Shown one piece after another: positions 1 to 10,714 of a DNA stretch of 64,000 bases. A program made the translations under genes and the position numbers. The notes beneath the pieces were generated by a model. That model searched no databases. It saw only the letters and a program-made list of their open reading frames with translations, and was not told the DNA's origin. The stretch is from positions 31,034,009 to 31,098,008 of the forward strand of contig CM041537.1 of the NCBI GenBank assembly GCA_023238725.1. The letters are read 5' to 3'. Within the stretch, counting starts at the first letter, position 1. Each line of letters begins with the position of its first letter. The stretch is from Scortum barcoo (taxonomy: Eukaryota > Chordata > Actinopteri > Centrarchiformes > Terapontidae).

Positions 1-1880
1 GTGGTTATTTTATTTAAATGATGTTGTTCTCAGTCTTCTCATGGCTGAGTCACTAAAAAGAATTATTTTAATGGTGATGTTTTACATTCAGATTGTGAGG
101 ACACTAATCTTGTATTATGATTAGATTCAATAATAATACTATAAATATGGCTTATGCTTACAGATATAATACTAAATCTAAGAATAATTTACTTGAATCC
201 TTAGAAAATATTTATAATATAATATATAATATATATAATATATAATATTAGAAAATTCTTTCTTTTAATTGGTGGAAATTTTTATATAACTTCATATAAT
301 TGATCAAGTGTTTATGGGGAAATTTTATGGGTTTTTTTTCATTTCATGATTAGTATTTCACTTGGAGCAACAAGGCTGGAATTGGGAAATCCCGTATCGA
401 CTTTTCATTAATACCTAATTCCATCAATAGATAGATAGATAATATTTCAATGAATATCTTTATCACACCCCTTTCTGACCACAGATCAATTCATATCATC
501 CCTAAAATTATTTGTACCAAAATAATACACTTGGTAGGCCTTCCTACTAGAAACTAAAAACTCCTTATTAGAATATCAAGTAGTTAAAATCGAGATTAAT
601 AAATAAATCAATCACCCAGCTCTGGAATAAGGCTAAGCCAGAAAAATCTTCTAACCCTACCAGCTAGGCTAAAAGGCTAGGCTACTTCTTTAAGTTTGAA
701 ACAAGTACAACTTTAAGACCTTATGGAAGTGTCATTGCCAAGTCTGAAAAAGCTGACGGAGAGGAGATGATTATTAAAATTACAGCATTTTATCAAAAGC
801 CTCCTGATGACTTGGTGTAACTTTTAGAATAACTTAGTTCAAAATATATTTATTCTTTAAAACTAAAACTTGGCATGCTATCGGAAATAGTTCAATCAAA
901 ACTAAACATGGCACAACCCCTTCCTTTGACATGCCATTTGTCTGGGATGTCCAATTTCATCATGTGTGTTTTTGGGTCAATGACATGGCATGCATATTTC
1001 TGTGTCCTGGGTCCATTATTTCTTTTTCAAATAATTTCAAATAATCATGTCATGTATCACTTCATTCTATAGGACCTATTTAGTTTGAATACATATTCAC
1101 TACATTCCTATATTATATATTACTTTTGGCATCTCATACCCCCAGAATGTCAGTCAGTGCAACCATCCAAACAAATGAACAGTATTAAAATGATTTTTCA
1201 GTGATAATTAATTAAAAATAAAATACTATGGCATAATTTTATAGTTGGAACCTCAAAAAAAATTACAAACCACAATAGGTTAATATAATTGGAAAAAAAG
1301 GAATTTACATGTCCTCATATCAGAGTAGCACCACCATAATCAAGTTACTTTTATAATGAAGTGAAGTAATAATAACAGTAAGCAGGATATTGCATCATCT
1401 AGACGACCCCAAGTGACCTTCCTGGCTGAGTGAAAAGGTTTGCAGATCTTTTCAAATATTGAATAAAAACAGCTATTTCTAACTCACTCAGGTAGGCTGG
1501 TACACTTTCCATGTCAGTTGGTACAGTTGGTTATTATGTCAGTTGGTTATTTTATCATAAAGCTTTATTTTATTTTAAAATCAAACAAATAAACTTGATA
1601 GCAAGCACTAAATTTAATGCAGGTGTCCAAGTAGATGCCTGTTAAAGTTATGTAAAGTTATATAAAGTAATGACTTGCAAAAGTCAGGCGGCACAACTAG
1701 TCAGTAAGATTGTGCAACTGCAAGGAATGTCACTATGTGAAATAAATAATGCTATTAAAAGCTACTGAACTTTTATCATATTTTTAAAACGTAATAATCT
1801 TAAAGATGTTATACACTTCGAAATCTTTTTCATGCCAATAATTTTATTTATAACACTTATTAACTCTGTCAACTTCAGAA
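1..1880. other. AT-rich non-coding stretch
   Basis: No convincing exon or named repeat is visible. The stretch is strongly AT-rich, with an ATATAATATAT run near 215-245 and a short GATA microsatellite near 427-445. The ORF of 65 codons at 875-1072 has no recognisable domain and is treated as chance. Confidence 0.6.
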
Positions 1881-1889
1881 AAATCAGCA

Positions 1890-2930
1890 CAATAAAGGGA
1901 GCACCAGCCTAACCTTCCCAACCTTAACAGAGGAAATATTGTCAATATAGATGTAGAACAACCCATAGCATCCTCAACACCACAGAGAGAAGCAAGCAGA
2001 CATCAAATGGAAAAGAGAGAAAGCATAGTTGCGCCATAAAATGTACAAAATGAAAAGAGAAATGCAAGCTGACAAATGAGTCTGAAAAATTACAAAAGCG
2101 CATAGAAAGATTAAGGAAAAAGAAGTCTGACAAACAAAAGGCCAAATCTACAACAGAAGGGAACAGATCAGATATTGCAAAGAAATTGGCCATCCAGGGA
2201 AAAGAAGGAGAGAGTTGTTGACTTCCTCTATCGAGATGAGAACAGTCGCTTACTGCTTACTACTTAGGACACAGTCACAAAAAACAAAAACAAACAACAG
2301 AGGTGTGCATTAAAAAACTGTGTCAGAGGGGCTTAAGACCTACATGACTTTGGTCAAAAAAGCATAAAATGGAACATGTTCTGAACTGTTTTTTTAAATC
2401 AGAAGCTTGACAGCCTAGCCAAATACCCTCTAAAACTGGTTGCAGCAAACCAAAGAGTGCAGGGCTCTAAAAGAAAGCTTAAGAGAAGATGAAGTTGCTG
2501 TCCACGTGGAATTTTCAAAGAACTTCTCCTGCAAACTTAATAATGAGGTGCAATCTTTTCATTTAAGAGGGAGTCAGTAGAAGACCACAGTCCACGCATG
2601 TGGCTTCTACAGCAGCTGGCTCACAGTCCTATTCCACGATCTCTGTATCCCTTTGGCATGATGAGAGAGCTGCCCACTTGAAGCCAGTGCTAAGGGATGT
2701 GATGGGAAAATGTACTCCATCGCCCACAAATTTATATGCGTTGAGTGATGATCCGGTCACTCAGTACCGTTATAAAAATAATTTCTATTTGCTTAACACC
2801 ATCCCCTTCTTGCACATGGAGACTTCCTGCTTATGCCACAATCCCATAGCGGTTAGCCTGGAAATGGCTAGCACCAAGGCCAGTGTTTGAGATGTGAGTG
2901 ATCTGAATGAGAAGTTCTTAGTGAAATATG
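1890..2930 (+). pseudogene. Decayed transposon-type multicopy fish protein gene
   Basis: Fragments in shifting frames resemble a protein repeated many times in fish genomes and probably encoded by a mobile element. Around 2090-2180 there is a Lys-rich coiled stretch (KKKSDKQKAKSTT). Around 2205-2290 come VVDFLYRDENSRLL and DTVTKNKNK, then AVHVEFSKNFSCKL near 2495-2545. The longest open piece (2600-2890) contains ISVSLWHDERAAHLKPVL and LSDDPVTQYRYKNNF. The order and spacing match one continuous ancestral reading frame of roughly 270 residues. Stops near 2255 and 2580 and frame changes show it is dead. The family name and the host element are not certain; the resemblance is from memory of fish predicted proteins. 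Confidence 0.5.
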
Positions 2931-3109
2931 AAGGATGACCATTTGTGGGACATGTTCTTTAGGTAATTGGTAATGAGTTTGTGGTGTCAATTTTCAATGC
3001 CTTATGTTTATGTGTGTATGTTTTGCAAGGCTGCTATTTACTTACTAGGCCTCATTATGATTATTAACACTGATGTATGGTAAAATCCTTAGTGACTAAC
3101 TACACAAAG

Positions 3110-3640
3110 AAAGTACGAGATTGATGTTTACTTTTTTGATGTTTACTTTTTAAAAAACCAACCAATAGAAATTCTGACTCCATTAAAAATGAAACTATGT
3201 ATGTTTGAAACAAAATGCACTCACATTAGATAAATCAGACTCCATTAAAAATTGGCTTCATGCATAAAAGGGTAATTCCAGACACCAATAAAAACCACTC
3301 CCAAAATATGGAAGATGGGAGAAAGGGGCATGTCTTGCCATGCCCCTTGGTCTAAAACACACCTACACCTCACAATATAAAAGGAGATGCACAGAAGGTT
3401 AGAGTTCAGTTGTTCTGCAGGACAGCTCATGCTTTTTGCTTCTTGCTGAAGAATAAAGCCTTTTGGACTTAACTTTGCTGGACTCCAGTGCTTATTTGGA
3501 CTTTGCATTTTCTTTGGAAGAGGATTTAAACACTTAGAAAACTTTTGAGCAAAAGACTTAGAGAAAAAGTAAGGTGCGGAGAGCCAGGCAGGACCAGACT
3601 TTGTCTCCAACTGGCCCTTGGACTTAGTCTACAGCTCTGC
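3110..3640 (+). mobile_element. LTR-like segment (possible solo LTR)
   Basis: The segment has the layout of a retroviral-type LTR. Tandem U3-like repeats come first: TTGATGTTTACTTTTT twice near 3122-3150 and GACTCCATTAAAAAT near 3176 and 3238. CCAAT-type boxes follow near 3164 and 3284, then TATAAAA at 3376-3382 and AATAAA at 3452-3457. The 75-bp TATA to poly(A) signal spacing fits a short R region. No clear TG...CA ends, target duplication, primer-binding site or partner LTR was found, so the boundaries are guesses. The minus-strand ORF of 121 codons across it is a shadow. Confidence 0.4.
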
Positions 3641-4478
3641 CTGAAAAATCCACATCAAGTTAAGCTGCATGCAGCAGATGGGAAGGAAAAATGTGTTCAC
3701 TTGTACCCATCATGCTGACCAAATTTTTGGCAACAAAACTGCTCCAAGTGATCTCAGAGCTAGAACCTGGTAAACGGCTAACTCGTCTAAAAATACTTGG
3801 ACTACTTTAAAAATTAAAGAAATATTGGACTACTTTAGATACTTCTGATGCATTTGGATATTAAACATTAAACTTTCCAGTGGACTTAAGATGATGTTTC
3901 TTTTTTAAATTTATCAAACTAAAACATGAATTGGTTATTAAATCAGAATCCATTATAGTGTATCTGATCAATCTAAAGCACTGTAGCCTATCTTAGTTGC
4001 TGTGTTTTGAATGTAATGTCATGTAATGTCTCCTGTTTTTGATCAATTTACTTTGACCTCAATAGAGACTGTTAATTAAATCACTTTTTCATATTTGAAA
4101 TTAAAATGTAATTATTGAGCATATTTCCTGTCATTTCAGATGTTGTCAGGTGGCATAACCGATAATCATCAGGTTGCGCGGCCAGATAAAATATTTACTG
4201 AAACCAATAAATAACAGGTTACAGTGACAAGTGTTTGATATCTAAGATATGAATAGCTATTGTACTGATTGCGTTCATTTTTTATTTTTCTGTCTTTGAA
4301 TGTAAAGTCAGATGCTAAAGATACTTATCGGATTATATACATTCTTTATATTGCATTTTAATTTACAAATTTGAATTAACATTTGAAAATTGAATTGTCC
4401 ACCTTAGAACAGAGTATGATTCTTAAAATGAAATACCACAAAACATTTCCATTTTTATTTGAATATGGTAAAAGAATA
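3641..4478. other. Intergenic, no feature seen
   Basis: AT-rich sequence between the LTR-like segment and the Tc1 element. I see no splice-bounded exon or recognisable repeat. Confidence 0.5.
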
Positions 4479-4707
4479 TACAGTGGATATAAAAAGTCTA
4501 CACACCCCTGTTCAAATGCCAGGTTTTTGTGATGTAAAAAAATGACACCAAGATAAATAATTTCACAACTTTTTCCACCTTTAATGTGACCTATAACCTG
4601 TACAACGCAATTGAAAAACAAACTGAAACCTTTACAGGTGGAAAAATAAAAAATAAAAACTTAAAATAACCTGGTTGCATATTGCAATAAATATGCACAC
4701 CCTTAAA

Positions 4708-5731
4708 CTAATACTTTGTTGCAGTACCTTTGGTTTTAATTACAGCACTCAGTCTTTTTGGGTAAGAGTCTATCAGCGTGGCACATCTTGATGTGGCAAT
4801 ATTTGCCCACTCTTCTTTGCAAAACTGCTCCAAATCTGACAGATTGCGAGGGCATCTCCTATGCACAGCCCTCTTCAAATCACCCCACAGATGTTCGATT
4901 GGATTCAGGTCTGGACTCTGGCTGGGCCATTCCAAAACCTCAATCTTATTCTGGTGAAGCCATTCTTTAGTTGATTTGGATGTGTGCTTTGGGTCATTGT
5001 TGTGCTGAAAGATGAAGTTCCTCTTCATCTTCAGTTTTCTAACAGAAGTCGGAAGGTTTTGTGCCAACACTGACTGGTATTTGGAACTGTTCATAATTCC
5101 CTCCACCCTGACTGAAGGCCCCAGTTCCAGCTGAAGAAAAACAGCCCCAAAGCATGATGCTGCCACCACCATGCTGCACTGTAGGTATGGTGTTCTTTTG
5201 GTGATGAGCAGTGTTGTTTTTGCGCCAAATATACCTTTTAGAATTATGGCCAAAAAGTTCAACCTTGGTTTCATCAGACCACAACACATTTTCCCACATG
5301 CGTTTGGGAGATTTCAAATGTCTTTTTGCAAAATGAAGCCGGGCTTGGATGTTTTTCTTCGAGAGATAAGGCTTCCATCTTGCCACCCTTCCCCATAGCC
5401 CAGAGACATATGAAGAAGACGGGAGATTGTTGTTACGTGTACTACACAGCCAGTACTTGCCAGAAATTCCTGCAACTCCTTCAATGTTGCTGTCGGCCTC
5501 TTGGCAGCCTCCCTGACCAGTTTTCTCCTCGTTTTATCATCAATTTTGGACGGACGTCCTGTTCTTGGTAATGTCACTGTTGTGCCATATTTTCTCCACT
5601 TGATGATGACTGTCTTCACTGTGTTCTATGGTATATTTAATTCCTTGGAAATTCTTTTGTACCCTTCTCCTGACTGATAATCTTTGAACAATGAGATCCC
5701 TCTGATGCTTTGGAAGCTCTCTGAGGACCAT
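4708..5731 (-). pseudogene. Tc1 transposase, frameshifted
   Basis: This would encode a DD34E cut-and-paste transposase. Reading from 5731 down, the N-terminal helix-turn-helix region (MVLRELPKHQRDLIVQRLS) is followed by RTGRPSKIDDKTRRKLVREA near 5560. The catalytic segment WSDETKVELFG is near 5270 and HNNDPKHTSK near 4980. SPDLNPIEHLWGDLKR lies near 4900, and the C-terminus GTATKY ends at 4708. All three catalytic acidic residues are present. The pieces lie in three different frames (5540-5731, 5314-5619 and 5039-5386, 4708-5289 overlapping), which shows at least two or three frameshifts. Confidence 0.9.
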
Positions 5732-5938
5732 GGCTTGTGCTGGAAGATGTGGCTACAAAAATGTGAAGAAAAGCCTACTAAAACAGCTGAACTTTATTTG
5801 GGGTTAATCAGAGGCACTTTAAATGGTGACAGGTGTGTGCTGACTCCCATTTAACATGAGTTTGAATGTAATTGGTTAAATCCGAACACAGCCATACCCC
5901 CAAAGTTATAAGAGGGTGTGCACACTTGTGCGACCTCA

Positions 5939-7026
5939 TTGGTGTGAATGCTGAAAGCATTCAAACCTATGTTCTTCTACAAAGAAATTCTTTATTATTA
6001 TTATTCCGCCGACTTTTTTGGCACTTAACTCCTTCCACATTTTTCATCGTAGAAACGTCATTCAAACATCAAAACGTTCAGCTCGATTAGGACATTGGAG
6101 CTATTACTTTTCTCATTCCTAACATTCAAACTTTCTGAAATATTCCAGGTTTTTCAGGAATTTTTTCCCATTCAAATGAATGGACGGAATCTTCAAAATC
6201 TTCCCGTTTTCACACATTTTCACACTTTTTCAGCTCCTCACCATTAATTCATACTTTCAGCTAGAAAGTCCATTCAAATATCAAAATGTTCCACATCTTT
6301 CAGGGATTCAGGATATCATTCAACTTTTCAAATCCAATTCAAACTTTTCAAAATATTCAACTTTGTTTGAGGTCCAGTTTTGGCAAAATCTTCAAAACTA
6401 GAGTGGGTGACATCATCAGCTAGAGTGGAGAGGAGCTGTGAAAATCTTGTGAAAAGTCTCTCTTTCAACTCGCTCTCATTCCCACAAGGTTTACTCTACA
6501 TAGATCATTTTTAAATCATTTTACAGGTAAATTTGTGCTGATCGCAAAGATGTGTCAGACTAAGCAAACGGACTAAGCAAACTGGCTCCAGACCCCTCCA
6601 AGCGAGAGGAGCACCAACCAACTGCCCCATCTACTCCCATTATAAATCAGACCTGAGAAGTTGGAAAAAGCTCAAGAATACTTCTTTTTCAAACTGCTCT
6701 CATGACCACATTTTTTGCCCCACACACATACAAATCTACATCACTGTGTTCATGAGACTCTTGCCTGTCTAATGCTATCATCAGTTTGAGGATAGGACTT
6801 ATGGTCTGGCCACAGGAGGCAGGAGTTCGAAAGGTGCACCTCAGCTGAATCTCTGTGAATTCAGCTGTCAGAGGCAAAAGTGCATGCAGTCACCATGGTA
6901 ACCAGTGACTGAAGGTTTTCACACACAGCTGATTGAGATGAGCTCATTACTGCAGTTTGACTGTGTGTTTACTTACAAGAGGAAATCCCACCACACACAC
7001 ACACACACACAGACACAGACACACAC

Positions 7027-7066
<40 letters not shown>

Positions 7067-7126
7067 ACACACACACACAGAGACACGCACACACACACAC
7101 ACAGAGACACGCACACACACACAGAG

Positions 7127-7162
<36 letters not shown>

Positions 7163-7831
7163 ACACACCTACACTAACTTTTACAGTCATGACCAGAGCA
7201 TCAGATTAAAGAATGACTTCTTATTCAAATAACTTTTAGATATATTTACAAACTAATTTGGGTAGTTTGACACACGCACACACACACACACAATGCGCCA
7301 CACAGACACACCACAATCACACACACACACACTTTTGCCATCATAACCAGGGCATCAGATTAAATAATGGTTTCTTATTCTAATAACTTTTTAGATCTAT
7401 TTACAAACTTATTTAAGTAATTTTACACACATGCACACACACACACACACAGAGACAGTACGCAAATCCCTTCCAACTTTGTCAAGCATTTTTAAAGTCT
7501 TATTCAAAATTTTAAACAGGACCTGTTTAATGCAGTAATATAGGTATTATTTAACTTTTCCACTTTTCCATCTATTCATACATCTTCAACTGCTTCTTGT
7601 TAATAATTCAAAGACCTTAAAATATTCCACATAATTCATACATTTTAGGCATTATTCAACTTCATCACTCAGCTATCCAGTTTAGCGCAAGCCTTTCATT
7701 CAACAAATCTTCAGATACTCCACATACTTTATACATTTCAGGCTTAATTCAACTTCAGCTATCCAGTTCAGCGTCAGCCTTTCAGCTTTCAGCATTCACA
7801 CCGCAATTTCTTCAGAAATTGCATTCTCTAG
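5939..7831. mobile_element. Helitron-like non-autonomous insert inside Tc1
   Basis: The insert interrupts the Tc1 3' flank; the Tc1 sequence breaks off near GCGACCTCA and resumes at TTATCTCAGTTG. A perfect hairpin lies near the left end (GAATGCT-GAA-AGCATTC, 5946-5962). A second lies near the right end (GCAATTTCT-TC-AGAAATTGC, 7803-7822), followed 5 nt later by CTAG (7828-7831) and a T. A 3' hairpin followed by CTRR and a host T is the usual Helitron terminus; no target duplication is seen, which also fits. The 5' TC is not evident, so a Helentron-type or unrelated family is possible. The body is AT/CA-rich, with repeats built around ATTCAAAC and TTTTCAAA, and has no ORF. Confidence 0.6.
6990..7452. 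repeat. CA microsatellite cluster
   Basis: Long (CA)n with interspersed AGA/GCA variants spans 6990-7170, with shorter blocks near 7270-7332 and 7430-7452. The unit between blocks (TAACTTTTTAGAT..TATTTACAAACT) recurs at about 7232 and 7386, so a segment of roughly 155 bp is tandemly duplicated. The ORFs in this region are repeat artefacts. Confidence 0.9.
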
Positions 7832-7987
7832 TTATCTCAGTTGATTATTTTTACTCTACCTCCCTAAAGGATTTCAGTTTGTTTTTCAATTGCAAAGTTG
7901 TGAAATTATTTATCTTGGTGTCATTTTTTTACATCACAAAAACCTGGCATTTGAACAGGGGTGTGTAGACTTTTTATATCCACTGTA

Positions 7988-9470
7988 CATATGTGAAAAT
8001 GGTAATGTCATTTGACTGCACTGCATTTCATTTTTGTATTCAAGTATGATGCAATTGTGGAACTACATTTTCAAATTTAAATTTACATTTCGATAAAATT
8101 CTCTATAGGCTTAGCCAGGACCATTACATTATATTTATGTCACATAATACCAGTGAGAGAAGGAATCATTAAGTCCTTAAGAACAAAACCTGTTGAGAAA
8201 GCACAGACAGGGATAGGAGGAAATAAAAAGGATGTTTTAAACATGCAGACCAAGGGTGCCAACACGTCCAACATGGCAAGGAAACTCACTGACAGACAAG
8301 CTGATCTATTCAAGGACTGAGTGAAGGTCAGCAAATGCAATAGATTTGTGCAATTAAAAGCCCTCAAGTAGTCAGAAGTCATCAGTGATGAGCAAATTTT
8401 TTTCACCATCAGAGTTTAATGAGGTAATTAGAGTAGTGATAACTTTTTAACCTGGCTTTATCTTAGCTTAGCCTAACTTACCAATGTGGCGACCATATTT
8501 AACATTATATGCCAGTGTTAACACTGGTAACTTAACTTTTCCATAACTTCCAACTCAGGTAGTAGGTACAAGTATGCAGAACACGACTAGAATGAATGAT
8601 CAGTTTATGAAGTAAGTATTTAGGCATCGGAGATAATTAGGCAGGTATATCATGTCAACAAGTCAACACGACAACTCTATGTTAGACAACCTTTATGGCT
8701 AAATGGCTAAATTTGAAGTAGATGTTCTCCTGTTTTTTTCCTTTTAGTTTCAAACCTGCAAGGCCAGCTTTGTTGACCCAAAGAGGAACCTAACTGAGAG
8801 CACCACGTTCATGCAGGAAGAGACTTAAGACTTGTAACGACCTCTGAAGACCCTGCTTTGTGGTTGTGGAACACAACAACGGAGACATGTAAGCCTAACC
8901 ACCAAATAACTGTGCGTACAGGCCCTCAGTACCCCCAGTGAGAGGGTTTTCTCACACTGACAGTGACACTGTAGCTACTTCCATAACAACTGTCTGTTGA
9001 ATAGTTTAACATATTATTTGTAAAAAAAAAAATATGTTGTATTTTTCAATTATTTACTTAAATATTTTTTGATAGTAATTGTGTTTGATCGTGCCATAGA
9101 ACAAAGAGTAATATTTATGGCAAAAAGAAACCTTCCTGTCATGAATTAGTTAACTGATCATAGCCAAAAGTCCTCAAGTATAAAAAGGTAATCTAGTTTT
9201 CTTGTTTGTGAAATATTTGCTCTTTAATTCCCCCTCTACAAAAAATCTGCTATCAGAAAAGTGGATAGATAAGAACCTGAGTCAATAAGCAGAATCAGAA
9301 TCAACAGAACTTATACCCAACCGTATAGTGATGGATGACTTATCTGATGGTATCTTCTTCTACTTCTCTCTAGACCAGTGCCTGGTTGGTTTTTGCACCA
9401 CTGAATTCTCAAATGTGCAATAATCTTTGTAATAAGGGGTTTATATACTGCTACCCTACTACAATAATCA
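7988..9470. other. Intergenic, no confirmed gene
   Basis: The only exon-like spot is near 8747-8830. A pyrimidine tract ending TTTTAG at 8746-8747 precedes 27 open codons ending in TAA (contains KASFVDPKRNLTEST). No partner exon was found, so I do not call it a gene. The rest is AT-rich. Confidence 0.4.
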
Positions 9471-9474
9471 CTCT

Positions 9475-9735
9475 CTATGTGATTATTGATATTGCTGTGG
9501 TTGCTGTCTGATCACATCCTCCATTTACATTACAATTCACCTGAGGAAGAGTTGCTCTTCTGTTGTTCTTTACATATCGCACTAAGCCACGAGCATCAAG
9601 GTCATCAAATGTGTGGTGTCGAACACAATATCTGACCCCATTTATGCTCCAGTTGAAACATGAGCCAGTTGAGTAGTCTTTGTGACTGAAGCTCCCGTCA
9701 TCAAAGGCCCAACTACTATCTGTTCCTAATGCCAT
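9475..9735 (-). CDS. Hypothetical 86-codon ORF with four cysteines
   Basis: This is an uninterrupted minus-strand frame starting at ATG 9735 and ending at TGA 9475. The composition looks protein-like: SCFNWSINGVRYCVRHHTF, then LDARGLVRYVKNNRRATLP, then VNCNVNGGC, giving four spaced cysteines. There is no signal peptide and no membrane segment. TATAAAG lies about 45 nt upstream on the coding strand, which would be a normal core-promoter distance; AAG directly before the ATG could equally be a splice acceptor. It could be a small single-exon gene, an exon of a longer gene, or part of an unrecognised element. No function is assigned. Confidence 0.35.
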   Translation of the reverse strand: MALGTDSSWAFDDGSFSHKDYSTGSCFNWSINGVRYCVRHHTFDDLDARGLVRYVKNNRRATLPQVNCNVNGGCDQTATTAISIIT

Positions 9736-9739
9736 CTTA

Positions 9740-10590
9740 ATACAAAATCAGAATCAACTGGGCCTGCTCAGTATCTTTATACATAAGCATGTTTAAGATG
9801 ATAGGATTGGATGTTAATTGCATTAACTGTATCATCAGTGCATCTGTATAAAAGCAGGGTTTTCCTGGCAGTAATTTGTCACCCTCTGTGTTTGATACAT
9901 GTATGCATGCATGCATCTTAATCATTAATTTGTTGTTCGATGCTTTAAAAAGGGGTGAAACATTATGACTGACAGCTTTCAATCAAAGTCATGGAGGCAC
10001 CTGCAGGTGTCTTTTCAGGAACTGAATGCAGGGTAGGAATGCGTAGAGGAAATATGACTTTAACTTACGCAGGTGATCATTAGCTAACAGGTACTAATTA
10101 CTGATTACTGGTTGAGTCGGTGGGTGTATGGATGGGACCTTGAATCCCGCATTATTCCTTCCACTACTGCACAGATTCTGGCTCCAGATGACATCACCAG
10201 TACATTTTAGCTTTACTTTTGGAAATTGGGAGGACAAGGAGACATGTTGCCGATCTTTCTATACAAGCAATGGTTATTTATTTATTTACACTGTGTGCAA
10301 GTATGTAGTGCAAGTTAAAAGTAGAACACTGTCTTCTCAACAAACTATCATACTGTCGCGATAAGACATTGTTGTGTACCAATAATTAGGAGGCTTTGCT
10401 TTGTGGTGGATAAAGAGGGATTTCATACTGATAAAAATGAAAAATAAAAATAAATAATAATGCATTTTGTATCTTATTCATTATTAATGATCAATCAATT
10501 ATTGTTAGCATTCTACCATATGCTGATGAAAATGCATGAAATTTGAAATCCTGCTCCTAACAATAGCTGTTATCACATTGAACATGAGTG
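9740..10590. other. Gap between the small ORF and pdrg1
   Basis: I searched this stretch on the minus strand for the last pdrg1 exon, which would encode a short C-terminus after RLNEMQG. I did not find one. It is otherwise AT-rich without recognisable repeats. Confidence 0.5.
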
Positions 10591-10714
10591 TATCAAACAT
10601 CTCTTCTAATGCTCACAAACAAATTGAATAACCAGGTTTCCCAAAATACCACACTATTCCTTTCAAGCAGCATGTTGTGAGCATCCAACTGTATAGCCAA
10701 AATGCTCTTCATAC

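Larger units (their letters stand above)
4479..7987 (-). mobile_element. Tc1-like DNA transposon split by a nested insertion
   Basis: Both ends begin TACAGTGGATATAAAAAG and are inverted relative to each other (left at 4479, right ending 7987). They are flanked by the TA dinucleotide typical of Tc1/mariner insertion. The inverted match extends over more than 100 bp. The right repeat lacks about 35 nt that the left one carries near 4571-4606. A typical Tc1 is about 1.6 kb. This one is 3.5 kb because a foreign segment (about 5939-7831) sits between the transposase gene and the right end. The transposase is on the minus strand and broken, so the copy is not autonomous. Confidence 0.9.

Noticed and set aside
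3245..3610. 121-codon minus-strand ORF
   Set aside because: It lies antisense across the LTR-like segment, including its TATA and poly(A) signals.
6905..7232. ORFs of 62-91 codons on both strands made of TH and CV repeats
   Set aside because: They are translations of the CA microsatellite.
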